A stretch of DNA of 64,000 bases from Aurantimonas coralicida_A (GCF_036016755.1 NZ_JAYXIH010000003.1:62001-126000); one strand, 5' to 3'. Numbered from the stretch's first letter, positions 42,889-52,514 are shown. Notes: generated by a model from the letters alone, not told the origin. Numbers and translations are program-made.

Positions 42889-43805
42889 CGCGCGTTCTTC
42901 CGTATGAAATTGAGCGTCTCGTCGCGGATCGCAGTATCATTGAGCGGGATGGCGGTCGCGAAGGCGGTGATCGCCCCCAAATGATCGACGCCTGGATAGA
43001 TCGTTTCGGTCACCGAACCGCCTGAGGCGCGCATTTTCGCGGCCAGCGAGCGGGTGTTCTTCGGGTCGACCGTCGTATCGTCGGCGCCGGCGATCAACAG
43101 CATCGGCGGCTCCCCGCCGTCGACGAAGTTGACCGGCTGGCTCGCGGCGCGCTGCTCCTCTGGGAAGATCAGCTTGTAGCGCTCTTCCGTCAGCGGCAGG
43201 AAATCATACGGACCGGCAAGACCGATAAAGCCTGCGAGGTTTTGCGAGGCCAGCTTTTCCCTTGCCAGCCAGGTCTCGTCAGTGGCCAGCAGGCCGGCGA
43301 TCTCGGCGCCGGCCGAATGACCCATCAGGAAAAGCGGGTGCGAACCGCCCGGCATGGCGTAGGCGCCACCGCGCACGGTCCTGGCAATTCGCGCCGTTGC
43401 CTTGGCGGCGTCCTCGATGAAGCCGGGAAATCGCACCTCCGGATAGTGGCGATAGTCGGGGATGGCGACGATGACGCCCTCGCTTGCCAGCGACTGGCCG
43501 ACAAACAGATAGAGGTCCTTCGATCCCGAATCCCAGCCGCCGCCATAAACGAAGACAACGAGCGGCGTGTCCGGCGTCACCGTCGCCGGAATGTAGAGGT
43601 CGTAGGTGCCGCTGTCGCCGGGCATATAGCGAATGTCTTCGACGACGCTGTAGCCGTTGCCGCTGGTCGCGGCATTGAGCACCGCCGCGCAACCGGAAAT
43701 GGCAAGCGCGGCGACCGGCCCCACCAGTGAGGCCACAACGGCAGGCCGGAAGCGGCTTTTCTGGCGGACGGCAGGGATGGCGGCAGGGGATTGGACGTTG
43801 CTCAT
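42885..43805 (-). CDS. alpha/beta-hydrolase lipoprotein (esterase type)
   Basis: The 306-residue protein has a hydrophobic N-terminal helix with a possible lipobox (ISGC), then a carboxylesterase fold: VVFVYGGGWDSGSKDLYLFV (oxyanion hole), DYRHYPEVRFPGF, FLMGHSAGAEIAGLLA (nucleophile Ser), LLIAGADDTTVDPKN and GVDHLG (acid and His). The HGGxW/GHSAG pattern fits the BD-FAE/kynurenine-formamidase-like group. Its 5' end lies 11 bp from a MITE-like element that displaces the native promoter. Confidence 0.88.
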   Translation of the reverse strand: MSNVQSPAAIPAVRQKSRFRPAVVASLVGPVAALAISGCAAVLNAATSGNGYSVVEDIRYMPGDSGTYDLYIPATVTPDTPLVVFVYGGGWDSGSKDLYLFVGQSLASEGVIVAIPDYRHYPEVRFPGFIEDAAKATARIARTVRGGAYAMPGGSHPLFLMGHSAGAEIAGLLATDETWLAREKLASQNLAGFIGLAGPYDFLPLTEERYKLIFPEEQRAASQPVNFVDGGEPPMLLIAGADDTTVDPKNTRSLAAKMRASGGSVTETIYPGVDHLGAITAFATAIPLNDTAIRDETLNFIRKNAR

Positions 43806-43815
43806 GAAAGCGGAA

Positions 43816-44171
43816 CTAGAGCGTCGGACGACAATAGGAACGCGTTCTGCCAGCGGGATTTCGTGACAAGGTCGAGGGGATCGTTGCGGGTCGTAGCGGC
43901 GCTACGGCCAAGACGGGCCCCGATGGAATTGGCCCGAAAGCTCCTGGCCCACCGATCGCCCCGCGCCGAATGGTGCGGAAAGGTCGATCGGCAGGTTTGC
44001 AAGCCTGCCGTTTGCCGGAGGCAAACAGGCGGGTGGGTTTCCGGTCGCCGGGCGCCCACTTTGTCGGCCGGCTCGACCGTAGCGCCGCTACGCTCGTCGC
44101 CGCCCTCCGCGTGGATCACCGCGGCGAACCGAGAAACAGAACCGCGTCCATATTGTTGTCCGACGCTCTAG
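43816..44171. repeat. MITE-like element with 21-bp terminal inverted repeats
   Basis: CTAGAGCGTCGGACGACAATA (43816-43836) is the inverted copy of 44151-44171 with one mismatch, and weaker similarity extends inward to about 38 nt. The terminal TA dinucleotides fit a duplicated TA target, as made by IS630/mariner-type transposases. The inside has no convincing gene but carries GTAGCGNCGCTAC-type palindromes near each end, the palindrome at 43990-44009 (GGCAGGTTTGCAAGCCTGCC) and GTTTGCC-GGC AAAC (44010-44026). It fills most of the 444-bp gap between the esterase and zapA genes. Confidence 0.7.
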
Positions 44172-44249
44172 GGTCGCGTCGCGCCGCAACAACGATCAAG
44201 CCTCGCAGTGATGCCTGCGGCACGGCGTCGCCGTCCCGTAGCGCTTCGC

Positions 44250-44609
44250 CTAACGGTCGCCAAGCCGCGCGCCGAGCCGCTCCAGCGCTTCCGCCGTCTC
44301 GTTAAGGCTATCGACGAAACGGGTGCGGTCCTCATGCCGCGCACCGTCGAATTCTTGGGACCGAGCGGAATGTTCGGCGATTTCGCCCTCGAGTTCGCGA
44401 ATCCGCCGCCGGGCCTCGAACAATTCGTCCGAGCCCATGATGGCGGCCATGACCATCAGACGGAGATCGTCGATCTGTCCGAAACTTTGCCTCAGCTCGG
44501 CGATCCGGCCATCGACCTCCGCAGCGAGAGTCGTCAGGTGAGCCTCCTCCCCCTCGCCGCAAGCCATGCGATAGGTCTTTTCGTCGATAGTGACGACGAT
44601 CTGTGGCAT
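44250..44609 (-). CDS. zapA: cell division protein ZapA
   Basis: The 119-residue protein matches ZapA: MPQIVVTIDEKTYRMACGEGEE, LAAEVDGRIAELRQSFGQIDDLRLMVMAAIMGSDELFEA and a C-terminal coiled coil. ZapA bundles FtsZ filaments. The zapA-DUF4164-tkt arrangement is typical for Hyphomicrobiales. It follows DUF4164 by 20 nt. Expected 6S RNA downstream was not recognised. Confidence 0.9.
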   Translation of the reverse strand: MPQIVVTIDEKTYRMACGEGEEAHLTTLAAEVDGRIAELRQSFGQIDDLRLMVMAAIMGSDELFEARRRIRELEGEIAEHSARSQEFDGARHEDRTRFVDSLNETAEALERLGARLGDR

Positions 44610-44629
44610 TCGACCTCTCTCCGCTGTCC

Positions 44630-44908
44630 CTACTTGTGGCGTTCGAGAACGCCGCGAACCCGTTCCATCGCGTCGACGAGTCGCTGCGAGACCTCACGGT
44701 TGGCGCGATCGAGCCGTTCGCCCCGCGCCAACGCCGCGTCGAGTTCGCGCGCCAGCCGGCCGCGGTCGGCCGTCATACGTTGAATCTCGGCTTCGCCGCC
44801 CCGCAGGAACGATTCCCGCTCCTCACGCTCCTCGACGGCGTGTTCCAGCCGCTCGATCGCGGTCCGAAGGCGCAGACGCGCCGTCTCGAACGGATCTTCC
44901 GACGACAT
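44630..44908 (-). CDS. DUF4164 coiled-coil protein
   Basis: The 92-residue protein is almost entirely coiled coil (TARLRLRTAIERLEHAVEER ... RLARELDAALARGERLDRAN) and sits directly before zapA, as DUF4164 proteins do in related genomes. It may work with ZapA at the divisome, an inference from context. Start at ATG 44908; an upstream in-frame start would add an unlikely 11-residue extension. Confidence 0.85.
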   Translation of the reverse strand: MSSEDPFETARLRLRTAIERLEHAVEEREERESFLRGGEAEIQRMTADRGRLARELDAALARGERLDRANREVSQRLVDAMERVRGVLERHK

Positions 44909-45144
44909 CGCGTCGTCCCCCTGACACCAACCTGCGGGCAAAGCCCGGTTCTGACATATGCCTTCCGCGAATGCGCGTATGGCCCTTCATGGTCTAGCGT
45001 TTCGGGCTGGCCATGGAAAGCGCCGCGGTGGCGCGATCCCCCGATCCGTCGCGCCAGGATGCGGTCTTCGTTTGTTGACAGTAGCATAGCCATGTGATGA
45101 CTGCCGCGCGTCACGGCCGTCAGGCCGTCAATCGGAGCGCCTTG

Positions 45145-47166
45145 ATGACAACACCCGACCAGCATCGCCAGATGGCCAACGCCATCCGGTTCCTGTCGGC
45201 CGACGCCGTCGAGGCGGCCGGGTCGGGTCATCCGGGCCTTCCCATGGGCGCGGCCGACGTCGCCACGGTGCTGTTCACCCGCTTCCTGACCTTCGATCCG
45301 CGCGATCCCGACTGGGCCGACCGCGACCGTTTCGTGCTGTCGGCCGGGCACGGCTCGATGCTGCTCTACAGCCTCCTGTATCTGCTCGGATACGACGACA
45401 TCGACATCGACCAGATCAAGAATTTCCGCCAGCTCGGCGCCGAGACCGCGGGACACCCCGAATTTGGCCATGCGGCCGGAATCGAGACCACCACCGGACC
45501 GCTCGGCCAGGGTCTCGGCAACGCCGTCGGCATGGCGATCGCCGAGCGCGTCATGAACGCGCGCTACGGCGACGGGATCGTCGACCATTATACCTACGTG
45601 CTGGTGGGCGACGGCTGCCTGATGGAGGGGATCAGCCAGGAAGCGCTCACGCTCGCCGGCCATCTCAAGCTGAGCAAGCTCATCGTCCTGTGGGACGACA
45701 ACGGCATCACCATCGACGGCGAGGTCGCGCTGGCCGATTCGACGGATCAGGCGGCCCGTTTCGCGGCGAGCGGCTGGAATACGGTTCGCTGCGACGGGCA
45801 TGATCCTGAGGCGATCGCCGAGGCGATCGAGGCGGCCAGGGCGAGCGAGCGGCCGACCCTGGTCGCCTGCAAGACCACGATCGGCTATGGCGCGCCGACC
45901 AAGGCCGGCACCGCCAAGGTACATGGATCGGCTCTCGGGCCGAAGGAGCTTGCCGCAACCCGCGAGGCGCTCGGCTGGGACCATGAGCCATTCGAAGTTC
46001 CCGCCGAGATCCGCGACCAATGGCGGATCGCCGGGCTGCGCTCCAGCACGCGCCGCAAGGAATGGCAAAAACGCTTCGCCGAGATCGATGCCGAGATCCG
46101 TGGCGATTTCGAGCGGCGGATGCGCGGCGATCTACCGAGCGGTTTCGTTCAGGCCATGCAGCGCTACAAGCGCGCGCTGAACGAGGAGCGCCCCACCGTC
46201 GCCACCCGCAAGGCTTCGGAAATGGTGCTCGAGATCATCAACGGCGTGGTGACGGAGACGATCGGCGGCTCGGCCGATCTGACCGGCTCCAACAACACCC
46301 GCACCAGCCAGACCGCCGCCATCGTTCCCGGCGACTATTCCGGCCGCTTCGTCCATTACGGCATTCGCGAGCACGCCATGGCCGCGGCGATGAACGGCCT
46401 GGCGCTGCATGGCGGCGTCATCCCCTATTCTGGCACGTTCCTGGTATTCTCCGACTATTGCCGCGGCGCGATGCGCCTGTCGGCCCTGATGGGCCAACGG
46501 GTCATCTATGTGATGACGCATGATTCGATCGGCCTCGGCGAGGACGGGCCGACGCACCAGCCGGTCGAGCATCTCGCCTCGCTCCGGGCGATGCCGGTGA
46601 TGCAGGTGTTTCGTCCAGCCGATGCCGTCGAGACGGTGGAATGCTGGCAGCTCGCGCTGGAATCGCGCCACGCGCCCTCGGTGCTGGCCCTCAGCCGCCA
46701 GGATCTGCCGGCCTTGCGGCTCGACAAGCACGACGAGAACCGCAGTGCGCGGGGCGCCTACGAGATCAGCCCGGCCTCGGGCGAGGCGGAGGTGACGATC
46801 TACGCCACCGGATCGGAGGTCCAGATCGCCATGGAAGCGCGCACGCGTCTCGAGCGGGACGGCGTACACACCCGCGTCGTTTCGGTGCCGTGCTTCGAGC
46901 TGTTCGAGCAGCAAAGCCCGGAATACCAAGCAGCGATCCTCGACCACGGCACCGTCAATGTCGCGATCGAGGCCGGAATCCGCCAGGCTTGGGACCGCTT
47001 CATCGGGCGCGACGGAATCTTTATCGGCATGACCGGCTTCGGCGCCAGCGGCCGCGCCGCCGATCTCTATGAGCACTTCGGCATCACCGCGGATGCCGTG
47101 GTCGCCGCCGTCGAGGCGCGTCGCGGGTCGGAGCGTCCGGAGGAGGACGATGATGGCGAGCGCTAG
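45145..47166 (+). CDS. tkt: transketolase
   Basis: The 673-residue thiamine-diphosphate enzyme has AAGSGHPGLPMGAADVATVLF, GHGSMLLYSLLYL, TTGPLGQGLGNAVGMAIAE, VGDGCLMEGISQEA (TPP motif), GSADLTGSNNT, FVHYGIREHAMAAAMNGLALHGG and HDSIGLGEDGPTHQPVEHLA. It moves two-carbon units in the pentose phosphate or Calvin pathways. Length is normal. The start 45145 fits the conserved N-terminus. It heads a tkt-gap-pgk carbohydrate cluster. Confidence 0.96.
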   Translation: MTTPDQHRQMANAIRFLSADAVEAAGSGHPGLPMGAADVATVLFTRFLTFDPRDPDWADRDRFVLSAGHGSMLLYSLLYLLGYDDIDIDQIKNFRQLGAETAGHPEFGHAAGIETTTGPLGQGLGNAVGMAIAERVMNARYGDGIVDHYTYVLVGDGCLMEGISQEALTLAGHLKLSKLIVLWDDNGITIDGEVALADSTDQAARFAASGWNTVRCDGHDPEAIAEAIEAARASERPTLVACKTTIGYGAPTKAGTAKVHGSALGPKELAATREALGWDHEPFEVPAEIRDQWRIAGLRSSTRRKEWQKRFAEIDAEIRGDFERRMRGDLPSGFVQAMQRYKRALNEERPTVATRKASEMVLEIINGVVTETIGGSADLTGSNNTRTSQTAAIVPGDYSGRFVHYGIREHAMAAAMNGLALHGGVIPYSGTFLVFSDYCRGAMRLSALMGQRVIYVMTHDSIGLGEDGPTHQPVEHLASLRAMPVMQVFRPADAVETVECWQLALESRHAPSVLALSRQDLPALRLDKHDENRSARGAYEISPASGEAEVTIYATGSEVQIAMEARTRLERDGVHTRVVSVPCFELFEQQSPEYQAAILDHGTVNVAIEAGIRQAWDRFIGRDGIFIGMTGFGASGRAADLYEHFGITADAVVAAVEARRGSERPEEDDDGER

Positions 47167-47324
47167 CGAGCACCGCCCTTACGGCATCGAAAATCAGCGT
47201 CCGCATAAAAAAAGCTGACCGGGCCGAATATTGATCCCGACCGCCTGCTTCTGTACAGCCCAAGGTGACCGCGACACCCCCGCGACGTTTGCCGGCAGGG
47301 CGCGCCATCGAAGGAGACGGATCA

Positions 47325-48335
47325 ATGACAGTTCGCGTTGCAATCAATGGCTTCGGCCGCATCGGCCGCAATGTGTTGCGGGCGATCGTCGAATCCGGAC
47401 GGACCGACATCGAAGTGGTCGGCATCAACGACCTGGGCCCCGTCGAGACCAACGCCCATCTGCTGCGCTACGATTCCGTGCATGGCCGTTTCCCGGCCAA
47501 GGTCACCGTTGACGGCGACACCATCAGCATCGATGGCGGCAAGCCGATCAAGGTCACCGCGATCCGCGATCCCAAGGATCTGCCCTGGGGCGACCTCGGC
47601 GTCGACGTCGCCATGGAATGCACCGGCATCTTCACCGCCAAGGACAAGGCGTCCCTGCATCTGGAAGCCGGCGCCAAGCGGGTGCTCGTCTCCGCCCCGG
47701 CGGCCGGCGCCGATAAGACCATCGTGTACGGCGTCAACCACGACACGCTGACCAAGGACGATCTGGTCGTCTCCAACGCATCGTGCACCACCAACTGCCT
47801 GTCGCCCGTCGCCTACGTCCTGAATGAGCTCGTCGGCATCGAAAAGGGCTTCATGACGACGATCCACTCCTATACCGGCGACCAGCCGACGCTCGACACG
47901 ATGCACAGCGATCTCTATCGCGGCCGCGCCGCCGCCATGTCGATGATCCCGACCTCGACGGGCGCCGCCAAGGCCGTCGGCCTGGTGCTGCCGGAGCTGA
48001 ACGGCAAGCTGGACGGCGTCGCCATCCGCGTGCCGACCCCGAATGTCTCCGTCGTCGACCTCAACTTCATCGCCAAGCGCGAGACCTCGATCGAGGAAAT
48101 CAACGCGGCGATCAAGGCGGCCGCCGACGGCAAGCTGAAGGGCATTCTCGGCTACACCGAGGAGCCGCTGGTCTCCATCGACTTCAACCACGACAGCCAC
48201 TCCTCGGTCTTCCACATGGATCAGACCAAGGTTCTGGACGGCACCTTCGTGCGCATCCTGTCCTGGTACGACAACGAGTGGGGCTTCTCCAACCGCATGT
48301 CAGACACCGCCGTCGCCCTCGCCAAGGCGCGCTAA
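47325..48335 (+). CDS. gap: glyceraldehyde-3-phosphate dehydrogenase
   Basis: The 336-residue enzyme has the NAD motif VRVAINGFGRIGRNVLRA, the catalytic Cys in VSNASCTTNCLSPVAYVLNE, HSYTGDQPTLD and the C-terminal SWYDNEWGFSNRM. AAGGAGACGG precedes the ATG. It lies 158 bp after tkt and is followed by a long hairpin that probably separates it from the antiporter gene. Confidence 0.97.
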   Translation: MTVRVAINGFGRIGRNVLRAIVESGRTDIEVVGINDLGPVETNAHLLRYDSVHGRFPAKVTVDGDTISIDGGKPIKVTAIRDPKDLPWGDLGVDVAMECTGIFTAKDKASLHLEAGAKRVLVSAPAAGADKTIVYGVNHDTLTKDDLVVSNASCTTNCLSPVAYVLNELVGIEKGFMTTIHSYTGDQPTLDTMHSDLYRGRAAAMSMIPTSTGAAKAVGLVLPELNGKLDGVAIRVPTPNVSVVDLNFIAKRETSIEEINAAIKAAADGKLKGILGYTEEPLVSIDFNHDSHSSVFHMDQTKVLDGTFVRILSWYDNEWGFSNRMSDTAVALAKAR

Positions 48336-48346
48336 CGGCCGGGTGG

Positions 48347-48384
48347 ACAGGCGTGGGGCGGGGGGCCTCCCGCCACACGCCTGT
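48347..48384 (+). terminator. long hairpin after gap
   Basis: ACAGGCGTG (48347-48355) pairs with CACGCCTGT (48376-48384), and inner GGCGGG pairs with CCCGCC, making a strong stem without an adjacent T-run. It lies 12 nt after the gap stop. Confidence 0.55.
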
Positions 48385-48539
48385 GGCATGTAAGTTTAAA
48401 CTCTGAACGCGACGCTTCCCCCGATCCGGTCATAGAACCCATATGGCGACGGTCCAGATACCGGAAAGCTCGCGATTTCACGTAGCGGCGGTCGCGCGCG
48501 GGGTTCGTCTCGCTGTTCCAAGGCTCTGATTTCCAGCCG

Positions 48540-50348
48540 ATGCTCGAAACGCTTTACCTCGCCATCATCGTCGGCACCGTCCTGATCCTCATCGCGGCAT
48601 TTTCGAGCCTGCTTGCCTTCCGCTTCGGCGCGCCGCTCCTGCTGCTATTCCTGTCGATCGGGTTGTTGACCGGCGTCGACGGCATCGGCATCGACTTCGA
48701 CAATGCGAACCTCGCCTATGTCGTCGGGACGTTGGCGCTTGCCATCATCCTGTTCGATTCGGGCTTCGGCACGTCGCTGCAGGCTTTCCGGCAGGCGGCC
48801 GTGCCGGCGATCACCCTGGCGACCTTCGGCGTGCTGTTGACCGCCGGCCTTTTCGGCGTCGCCGCCTCCTATCTCCTCGATCTGCCCCTGATCGAGGGCA
48901 TGCTCCTCGGCGCGATCGTCGGCTCCACCGATGCGGCGGCGGTATTCTTCCTGCTCCGGGTCGGCGGCGTCATCATCCGCGAACGCGTGCGCTCACTGCT
49001 GGAGATCGAATCCGGCACCAACGATCCGATGGCGATCTTCCTTACCATCGCGCTCGTCGAACTCCTGGCCTCCGGCACCGGGCTCGAGCAGCTCGGAGTC
49101 GACGTCCTGCTCGGCTTCGCCCAGCAGATGGGCCTCGGCATCGTCTTCGGTTTCGGCGGCGGCTGGCTGATCCGGACCCTCGTCGGCAAACTAGCGATCG
49201 ACCGCGGGCTGCTGCCGGTGTTCACGCTGACGCTGGCCCTGCTCATCTTCGGCGTGACCGGAGCGCTGGGTGGGTCGGGCTTCCTCGCTGTCTACATTTC
49301 CGGCCTGTATGCCGCCAACAGCGGCCTGCGCAATACCGTCAGCCTCAAGCGTTTCCAGGATGGGCTGACGTGGCTTGCACAGATCGTGATGTTCCTGATC
49401 CTCGGCCTGTTGGCGACGCCCTCGCAGTTCGGCGAGATCCTCCTGCCGGCCATCGGCCTCGCCGCATTCCTGATCTTCGTTGCCCGACCCGTGGCGGTGT
49501 GGCTCTGCCTGCTGCCCTTCGACTTCCAGCGTCGCGAAAGCGCCTTCGTCTCGTGGGTTGGACTGCGCGGTGCGGTGTCGATCCTGCTCGCCATCGTTCC
49601 GCTGATCGGCGGTCTCGACGACGCCCGGCTGTTCTTCAACACCGCTTTCATCATCGTTCTCGCTTCGCTGCTTGTGCAGGGTTGGACGCTCGCCGTGGTT
49701 GCCCGGCGGCTCGGACTCATCGTACCGCCGCGGATCGGCCCCATCGAAAAGTTCGAACTGGAGCTTCCCGGTACGCCCGATCACGAACTTCTCTCCTACC
49801 GCGTCGTGCCCGACAGCCCGGTGGAACGCGGCGAACGGGTGCCACGCTGGGCGCGACCGTCACTGGTGATCCGCGACGGACGATCGATGCGATACCAGTA
49901 TGCCGGGCGACTTCGATCCGGCGACACCGTCTATCTGTTCATCTCGCCGCGCTATCCGCCGCTGCTCGACCGGCTGTTCGCCAGCCCCGCCACCGTTCGG
50001 CCCGACGACGCGGAATTCTTCGGCGAATTTTCGGTCGATCCGGCGGCTGCCGCCAAGGATCTCGCCAACGCCTACGGAATCCACCTCCAGGACAACGAAG
50101 CCGACCTGTCGATCTCCGACATGATGATCCGCCGGCTTGGCGGGCGCGCCGAATACGGCGACCGGGTGGCCGTGCCGCCGATCGAACTGATCGTGCGCCA
50201 GACCGGCGTCGACGGGGCCGTCGTCGATGCCGGTCTGTCGCTGGAGCCGGAGAGCCGGCGCGGCGGCGGCATCCCCCTGTTCCTCAACCTGAAAGACATC
50301 ATCCGCCTGCTGCGCCGCGTCAGCGGCCGTGGCGCTGCAAAGCCCTGA
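48540..50348 (+). CDS. potassium/proton antiporter (CvrA/NhaP2 type)
   Basis: The 602-residue protein has about 12 transmembrane helices of the CPA1 family (ILIAAFSSLLAFRFGAPLLLLFLSIGLLTG, GAIVGSTDAAAVFFLLRVGG, ESGTNDPMAIFLTIALVELL) and a C-terminal RCK_C/TrkA_C-like and CorC-like cytoplasmic region (SLVIRDGRSMRYQYAGRLRSGDTVYLF). The NDP motif is the antiporter's ion-binding site. It exchanges K+ or Na+ for H+ and helps with pH and osmotic balance. It stands between gap and pgk, which usually follow each other directly. Confidence 0.9.
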   Translation: MLETLYLAIIVGTVLILIAAFSSLLAFRFGAPLLLLFLSIGLLTGVDGIGIDFDNANLAYVVGTLALAIILFDSGFGTSLQAFRQAAVPAITLATFGVLLTAGLFGVAASYLLDLPLIEGMLLGAIVGSTDAAAVFFLLRVGGVIIRERVRSLLEIESGTNDPMAIFLTIALVELLASGTGLEQLGVDVLLGFAQQMGLGIVFGFGGGWLIRTLVGKLAIDRGLLPVFTLTLALLIFGVTGALGGSGFLAVYISGLYAANSGLRNTVSLKRFQDGLTWLAQIVMFLILGLLATPSQFGEILLPAIGLAAFLIFVARPVAVWLCLLPFDFQRRESAFVSWVGLRGAVSILLAIVPLIGGLDDARLFFNTAFIIVLASLLVQGWTLAVVARRLGLIVPPRIGPIEKFELELPGTPDHELLSYRVVPDSPVERGERVPRWARPSLVIRDGRSMRYQYAGRLRSGDTVYLFISPRYPPLLDRLFASPATVRPDDAEFFGEFSVDPAAAAKDLANAYGIHLQDNEADLSISDMMIRRLGGRAEYGDRVAVPPIELIVRQTGVDGAVVDAGLSLEPESRRGGGIPLFLNLKDIIRLLRRVSGRGAAKP

Positions 50349-50461
50349 GCCGGGCAGCCCGCGCCCGATGTCCCGGCATCTACAAACATGGATTGTTGCA
50401 CTATAGCCCATCGTAACACCGACGAGCCGCAGCGGCGGCCGACATGAATGGAGGACCTCTC

Positions 50462-51658
50462 ATGACCACGCAGTTCAAGACGCTCGACGACGCCGATGTC
50501 GCGGGCAAGCGCGTCCTCCTCAGGGTTGACCTCAACGTACCGATGCAGGACGGCAAGGTCTCCGACCGGACCCGCATCAGCCGTATCCTGCCGTCCATCC
50601 GCGAAATTTCGGACAAGGGCGGCCGGGTCATCCTGCTGGCCCATTTCGGCCGGCCGAAGGGCAGGCCGAATCCCGAGATGTCGCTGGAGCCTCTGACGCC
50701 GGTCCTGTCCGAAATGCTCGGCATGCCGGTCGGTTTCTCCGACGATTGCATCGGGCCCATCGCGGCCGGCATCGTCACCGGGCTCAAGGACGGCGACGTC
50801 GTGCTTCTGGAAAACACCCGTTTTCATGCGGGTGAGGAAGCCAATGACGAGGATTTCGTCAGCCGCCTCGCCTCGCTCGGCGATATCTTCGTCAACGACG
50901 CCTTTTCCGCCGCCCATCGGGCGCACGCCTCGACCGAAGGCCTCGCCCGGCATCTGCCGTCCTATGCCGGTCGCACCATGCAGGCCGAACTGGAAGCACT
51001 CGAACAGGGCCTTGGCGATCCCGCCCGGCCGGTCGTCGCCGTCGTCGGCGGCGCCAAGGTGTCCACCAAAATCGACCTCCTCTCGAACCTCGTCAAACGG
51101 GTCGACGCGCTGGTTATCGGCGGCGGCATGGCCAACACTTTCCTCGCCGCGCAAGGCAAGGACGTCGGCAAGTCCCTGTGCGAGCACGATCTGGCCGACA
51201 CGGCTCGGGCGATCATGGCGACGGCGAAAGACGCCGGCTGCGAGATCGTACTGCCCGTCGATGCCGTCATCGCCCGCGAGTTCAAGGCGGGCGCGGACAG
51301 TGAGGTCGTCTGGGTCGATGCGGTTCCGAACGACGCGATGATCCTCGACGCCGGGCCCGAGACGGTGAAGGTGGTCAGCGCTTGGCTCGACAAGGCGAAG
51401 ACGCTGGTCTGGAACGGCCCGCTCGGCGCCTTCGAAATCCCGCCCTTCGACACGGCGACGATGGCTGCGGCCCGCCACGCGGCGGAACGGACCAAGACCG
51501 GCGAGCTCACCTCCGTCGCGGGCGGCGGCGACACGGTCGCCGCGCTCAACCAGGCGGGCGTTGCCGACGATTTCACCTACGTCTCCACGGCCGGCGGGGC
51601 GTTTTTGGAATGGATGGAGGGTAAACCGCTGCCCGGCGTCGAGATTCTCAAGGCCTGA
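50462..51658 (+). CDS. pgk: phosphoglycerate kinase
   Basis: The 398-residue enzyme has KRVLLRVDLNVPMQDGKVSDRTRI, LLAHFGRPKGRPNPEMSL, VVLLENTRFHAGEEAND, VVAVVGGAKVSTKIDLLSNL, VWNGPLGAFEIPPFD and the C-terminal SVAGGGDTVAALNQ. GGAGGACC lies before the ATG at 50462. It makes ATP from 1,3-bisphosphoglycerate and belongs functionally with gap and tkt. Confidence 0.97.
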   Translation: MTTQFKTLDDADVAGKRVLLRVDLNVPMQDGKVSDRTRISRILPSIREISDKGGRVILLAHFGRPKGRPNPEMSLEPLTPVLSEMLGMPVGFSDDCIGPIAAGIVTGLKDGDVVLLENTRFHAGEEANDEDFVSRLASLGDIFVNDAFSAAHRAHASTEGLARHLPSYAGRTMQAELEALEQGLGDPARPVVAVVGGAKVSTKIDLLSNLVKRVDALVIGGGMANTFLAAQGKDVGKSLCEHDLADTARAIMATAKDAGCEIVLPVDAVIAREFKAGADSEVVWVDAVPNDAMILDAGPETVKVVSAWLDKAKTLVWNGPLGAFEIPPFDTATMAAARHAAERTKTGELTSVAGGGDTVAALNQAGVADDFTYVSTAGGAFLEWMEGKPLPGVEILKA

Positions 51659-51755
51659 CGCGAAAATCGCGACGCTCCAAGGGCTCGAAAGACGAGGCGC
51701 GTGGCTATATCTTCTGCCACGAGCCACATCTAAGATCAGCGGAGCCCGGTCTGCC

Positions 51756-52514
51756 GTGTCATTTCAAACTGCCTCTCTCTCCTGGTTGATGTTTCCGGTC
51801 TATGTCTGGCAGGGCATCGGAGTCCGCCGCCGCGTCGAGCGCATGCCGCCGCCAGACGGCGCTGTCACCGGTTTCTTAGGCACTGAGGCAATCCGCGACA
51901 CGGCGATCCGGCTGCTGGTCATCGGCGACAGTTCGGCCGCAGGCGTCGGCGTCGCCAATATCGAGGACAGCCTCGCCCCGAAGCTGGCGGAACGGCTCTA
52001 CGCCCTCACCGGCCTGTCGGTGTTCTGGCGGACGGCGGGCTCCAACTCCGCCGTCTCGGCCGAGGTGCGCGACCATGTCGTGCCCAATCTCGCGCGCGAG
52101 GCGTTCACCCACATCGTCCTGATGATCGGCACCAATGACGCCAAGAATTTTCACGGCGCCCGCAAGTTCAAGAAGGGCTTCGGCGGCCTCCTCTACGCGC
52201 TGAAGGCAAAGTGGCCGGAGGCGCGCATCGTCTGGTCGCCGCCGGTCGACCTGAAGCGCGTGCCGGCGCTGCCGCGCGGCCTTGCCCATGTCTTGGAACT
52301 GCGCGCCCGGATCATCCGCCGCATGGGCGCGCGGCTGTGCGTCGAGCGCGGCGCGATCGCCTCGACGTCGCTGCCCCGGGTCGAGCCGGCGGGTTTTTCC
52401 CGCGACGGTTTCCACGCCTCGATCGAGGGCTATGCCTATTACGCCAACCATCTGGTCGGCTACGTGCTGGGGGACCGCTCGCGGGCGGACGAGACCTCAG
52501 GCGCTCTCCGCTGA
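51756..52514 (+). CDS. SGNH/GDSL hydrolase
   Basis: The 252-residue protein has a short hydrophobic N-terminus and the SGNH blocks LLVIGDSSAAGVG (Ser), AGSNSAVS (Gly and Asn context), MIGTNDAKNF (Asn) and DGFHASIEGY (catalytic Asp and His). It is an esterase or acyl-hydrolase of unknown substrate. I use GTG 51756 as start; ATG 51789 is the alternative and removes the first 11 residues. Its last 18 nt overlap the end of the converging kinase gene. Confidence 0.82.
   Translation: MSFQTASLSWLMFPVYVWQGIGVRRRVERMPPPDGAVTGFLGTEAIRDTAIRLLVIGDSSAAGVGVANIEDSLAPKLAERLYALTGLSVFWRTAGSNSAVSAEVRDHVVPNLAREAFTHIVLMIGTNDAKNFHGARKFKKGFGGLLYALKAKWPEARIVWSPPVDLKRVPALPRGLAHVLELRARIIRRMGARLCVERGAIASTSLPRVEPAGFSRDGFHASIEGYAYYANHLVGYVLGDRSRADETSGALR

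Noticed and set aside
43854..44120. A gene inside the MITE-like element
   Set aside because: The frames there read through palindromes, have no ribosome-binding site and give Arg/Pro/Ala-rich peptides.
44172..44249. 6S RNA gene downstream of zapA
   Set aside because: This is a common place for it in alphaproteobacteria, but the space left is only about 80 nt and I could not recognise the central bubble and long closing stem.
45075..45080. TTGACA as promoter of tkt
   Set aside because: A perfect -35 hexamer is present, but no acceptable -10 is found 16-18 bp downstream.
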